Positions 4,639-5,184 of a stretch of DNA of 5,184 nucleotides are shown piece by piece. This DNA is from Acidobacteriota bacterium (GTDB lineage Bacteria > Acidobacteriota > Terriglobia > Acidiferrales > UBA7541): assembly GCA_003153585.1 (NCBI GenBank), contig PLZZ01000003.1, positions 1 to 5,184 on the forward strand. The letters are read 5' to 3'. The notes beneath the pieces were generated by a model. The model searched no databases, was not told where the DNA came from, and saw nothing but the letters and a program-made list of their open reading frames with translations. Position numbers and translations under genes: made by a program. How positions within the stretch are numbered: position 1 is the first letter of the stretch; each line of letters starts with the position of its first letter.

Positions 4639-5184
4639 TCATCCTGCAGCGGGGGCTGCCTCGCCGGGTTTCTTCTTGCTCAACAGGAAGGCGCAGAACA
4701 TCATCCCCAGCGACATCCAGCCCAGCAAGCGATAGACATCTACATATCCCATCGCCGAAGCTTGTCGATTGAGCTCACTATAAATCTCTCCACGCGCCAT
4801 GGTCGCCGCCCCTTGGCCACCGCTCACACCCGCGTACGCGTTGGTGAGCGCATTGAGCCGCTGCGTAAAGACTGGATTTCCAGCCTGCATATGGTCCGCC
4901 AGCCGGTTTTGGTGAAACAGCGAACGATTGGTCACGATAGCTCCAGTCACTGCAATAAAGATGCTTCCTCCCACATTCCTCGCGAAGTTGATAATTCCCG
5001 AGACCTGATTGCTGGCTTCTTTTGGCAGGCCCACGTATGCGGCGTTCGTGATGGCGATAAAGCAAACCGGAATGGCAGCCACCTGCAGCATCCGCAGCCA
5101 GGAACCGAAGCCGAAACTCATGGTCAGGTTGAGGTGGGTGGAGCTGTAGTAAAAGGCGAAGGCAAAGAAGGCGAAACCACCGAT
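4639..5184 (-). CDS. emrB: DHA2-family (EmrB-type) MFS multidrug transporter, C-terminal part
   Basis: The frame is open from the right window edge to a TGA at 4639-4641, giving the last 181 residues of a protein whose family is normally about 500 or more. The internal ATG at 5121 is not the start, because the frame continues upstream with hydrophobic sequence (IGGFAFFAFAFYY). Visible membrane segments are at about 1-13 (end of one helix), 30-49, 60-86 and 150-169, matching the last helices of a 14-helix drug:proton antiporter. The segment NQVSGIINFARNVGGS, followed by IFIAVTGAIVTNRS, is typical of DHA2 pumps near helix 13. The loop with FHQNRLADHM and NPVF also fits EmrB. The tail is short and basic, ending KKKPGEAAPAAG. 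The protein would export drugs or other toxic compounds from the inner membrane, using the proton gradient, into the adaptor-channel conduit encoded downstream. The symbol denotes family; the substrate is unknown. Confidence 0.9.
   Translation of the reverse strand: MGGFAFFAFAFYYSSTHLNLTMSFGFGSWLRMLQVAAIPVCFIAITNAAYVGLPKEASNQVSGIINFARNVGGSIFIAVTGAIVTNRSLFHQNRLADHMQAGNPVFTQRLNALTNAYAGVSGGQGAATMARGEIYSELNRQASAMGYVDVYRLLGWMSLGMMFCAFLLSKKKPGEAAPAAG

Noticed and set aside
1569..4772. Plus-strand frames opposite the efflux genes, including one of 211 codons at 3617-4252
   Set aside because: They lie antisense to well-identified adaptor, channel and pump genes. Long antisense frames are common in GC-rich coding DNA.
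1..5184. CRISPR array, insertion sequence, transposase or integrase
   Set aside because: No regularly spaced repeats, no terminal inverted repeats and no recombinase motifs were seen on either strand.

Overview
The window is a GC-rich bacterial chromosome segment carrying the end of a multidrug efflux operon, one tRNA gene and a damaged sensor gene. I infer an acidobacterium (Solibacter/Koribacter-like). The PAS sensor fragments and the TolC-like protein, with its Gln/Ser/Gly-rich leader before the first repeat, resemble proteins I associate with that phylum. This rests on remembered family resemblance, not on a search.

Right part (about 1560-5184, minus strand): a tripartite efflux operon transcribed right to left. 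First is the C-terminal third of a DHA2-family major facilitator (EmrB type, cut by the window edge). Next is an outer-membrane channel of the TolC/OEP family with a signal peptide. Last is a membrane-fusion adaptor of the HlyD/EmrA family. Together they encode an inner-membrane proton-driven pump, a periplasmic bridge and an outer-membrane duct. The genes are tightly packed: a 131-base gap separates pump and channel, and 2 bases separate channel and adaptor. Good Shine-Dalgarno sequences fix both internal starts. The promoter and any regulator lie outside the window.

Middle (about 848-1559): a plus-strand tRNA-Pro(TGG) gene with encoded CCA and a plausible promoter, flanked by noncoding DNA. 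The 344 bases between the tRNA and the adaptor stop hold no gene I can recognise, but contain short CACTACA-type direct repeats. The efflux operon and the tRNA converge, with no obvious terminator between them.

Left part (1-847, minus strand): a PAS-domain sensor gene running off the left edge. Its open frame begins only at about 702. Upstream, in other frames, are fragments that look like the start of a CHASE3-type membrane sensor kinase (MKNKSPLNRKVKLAFG, VSSEVNRW, QVIEHLFTL). The 5' end therefore looks frameshifted and internally deleted, and the gene is probably a pseudogene or a shortened soluble derivative.

I found no clearly new biological system. The most interesting points are the decayed and rearranged sensor gene, the repeat pattern beside the tRNA, and the unusual charged N-terminal tail of the adaptor.
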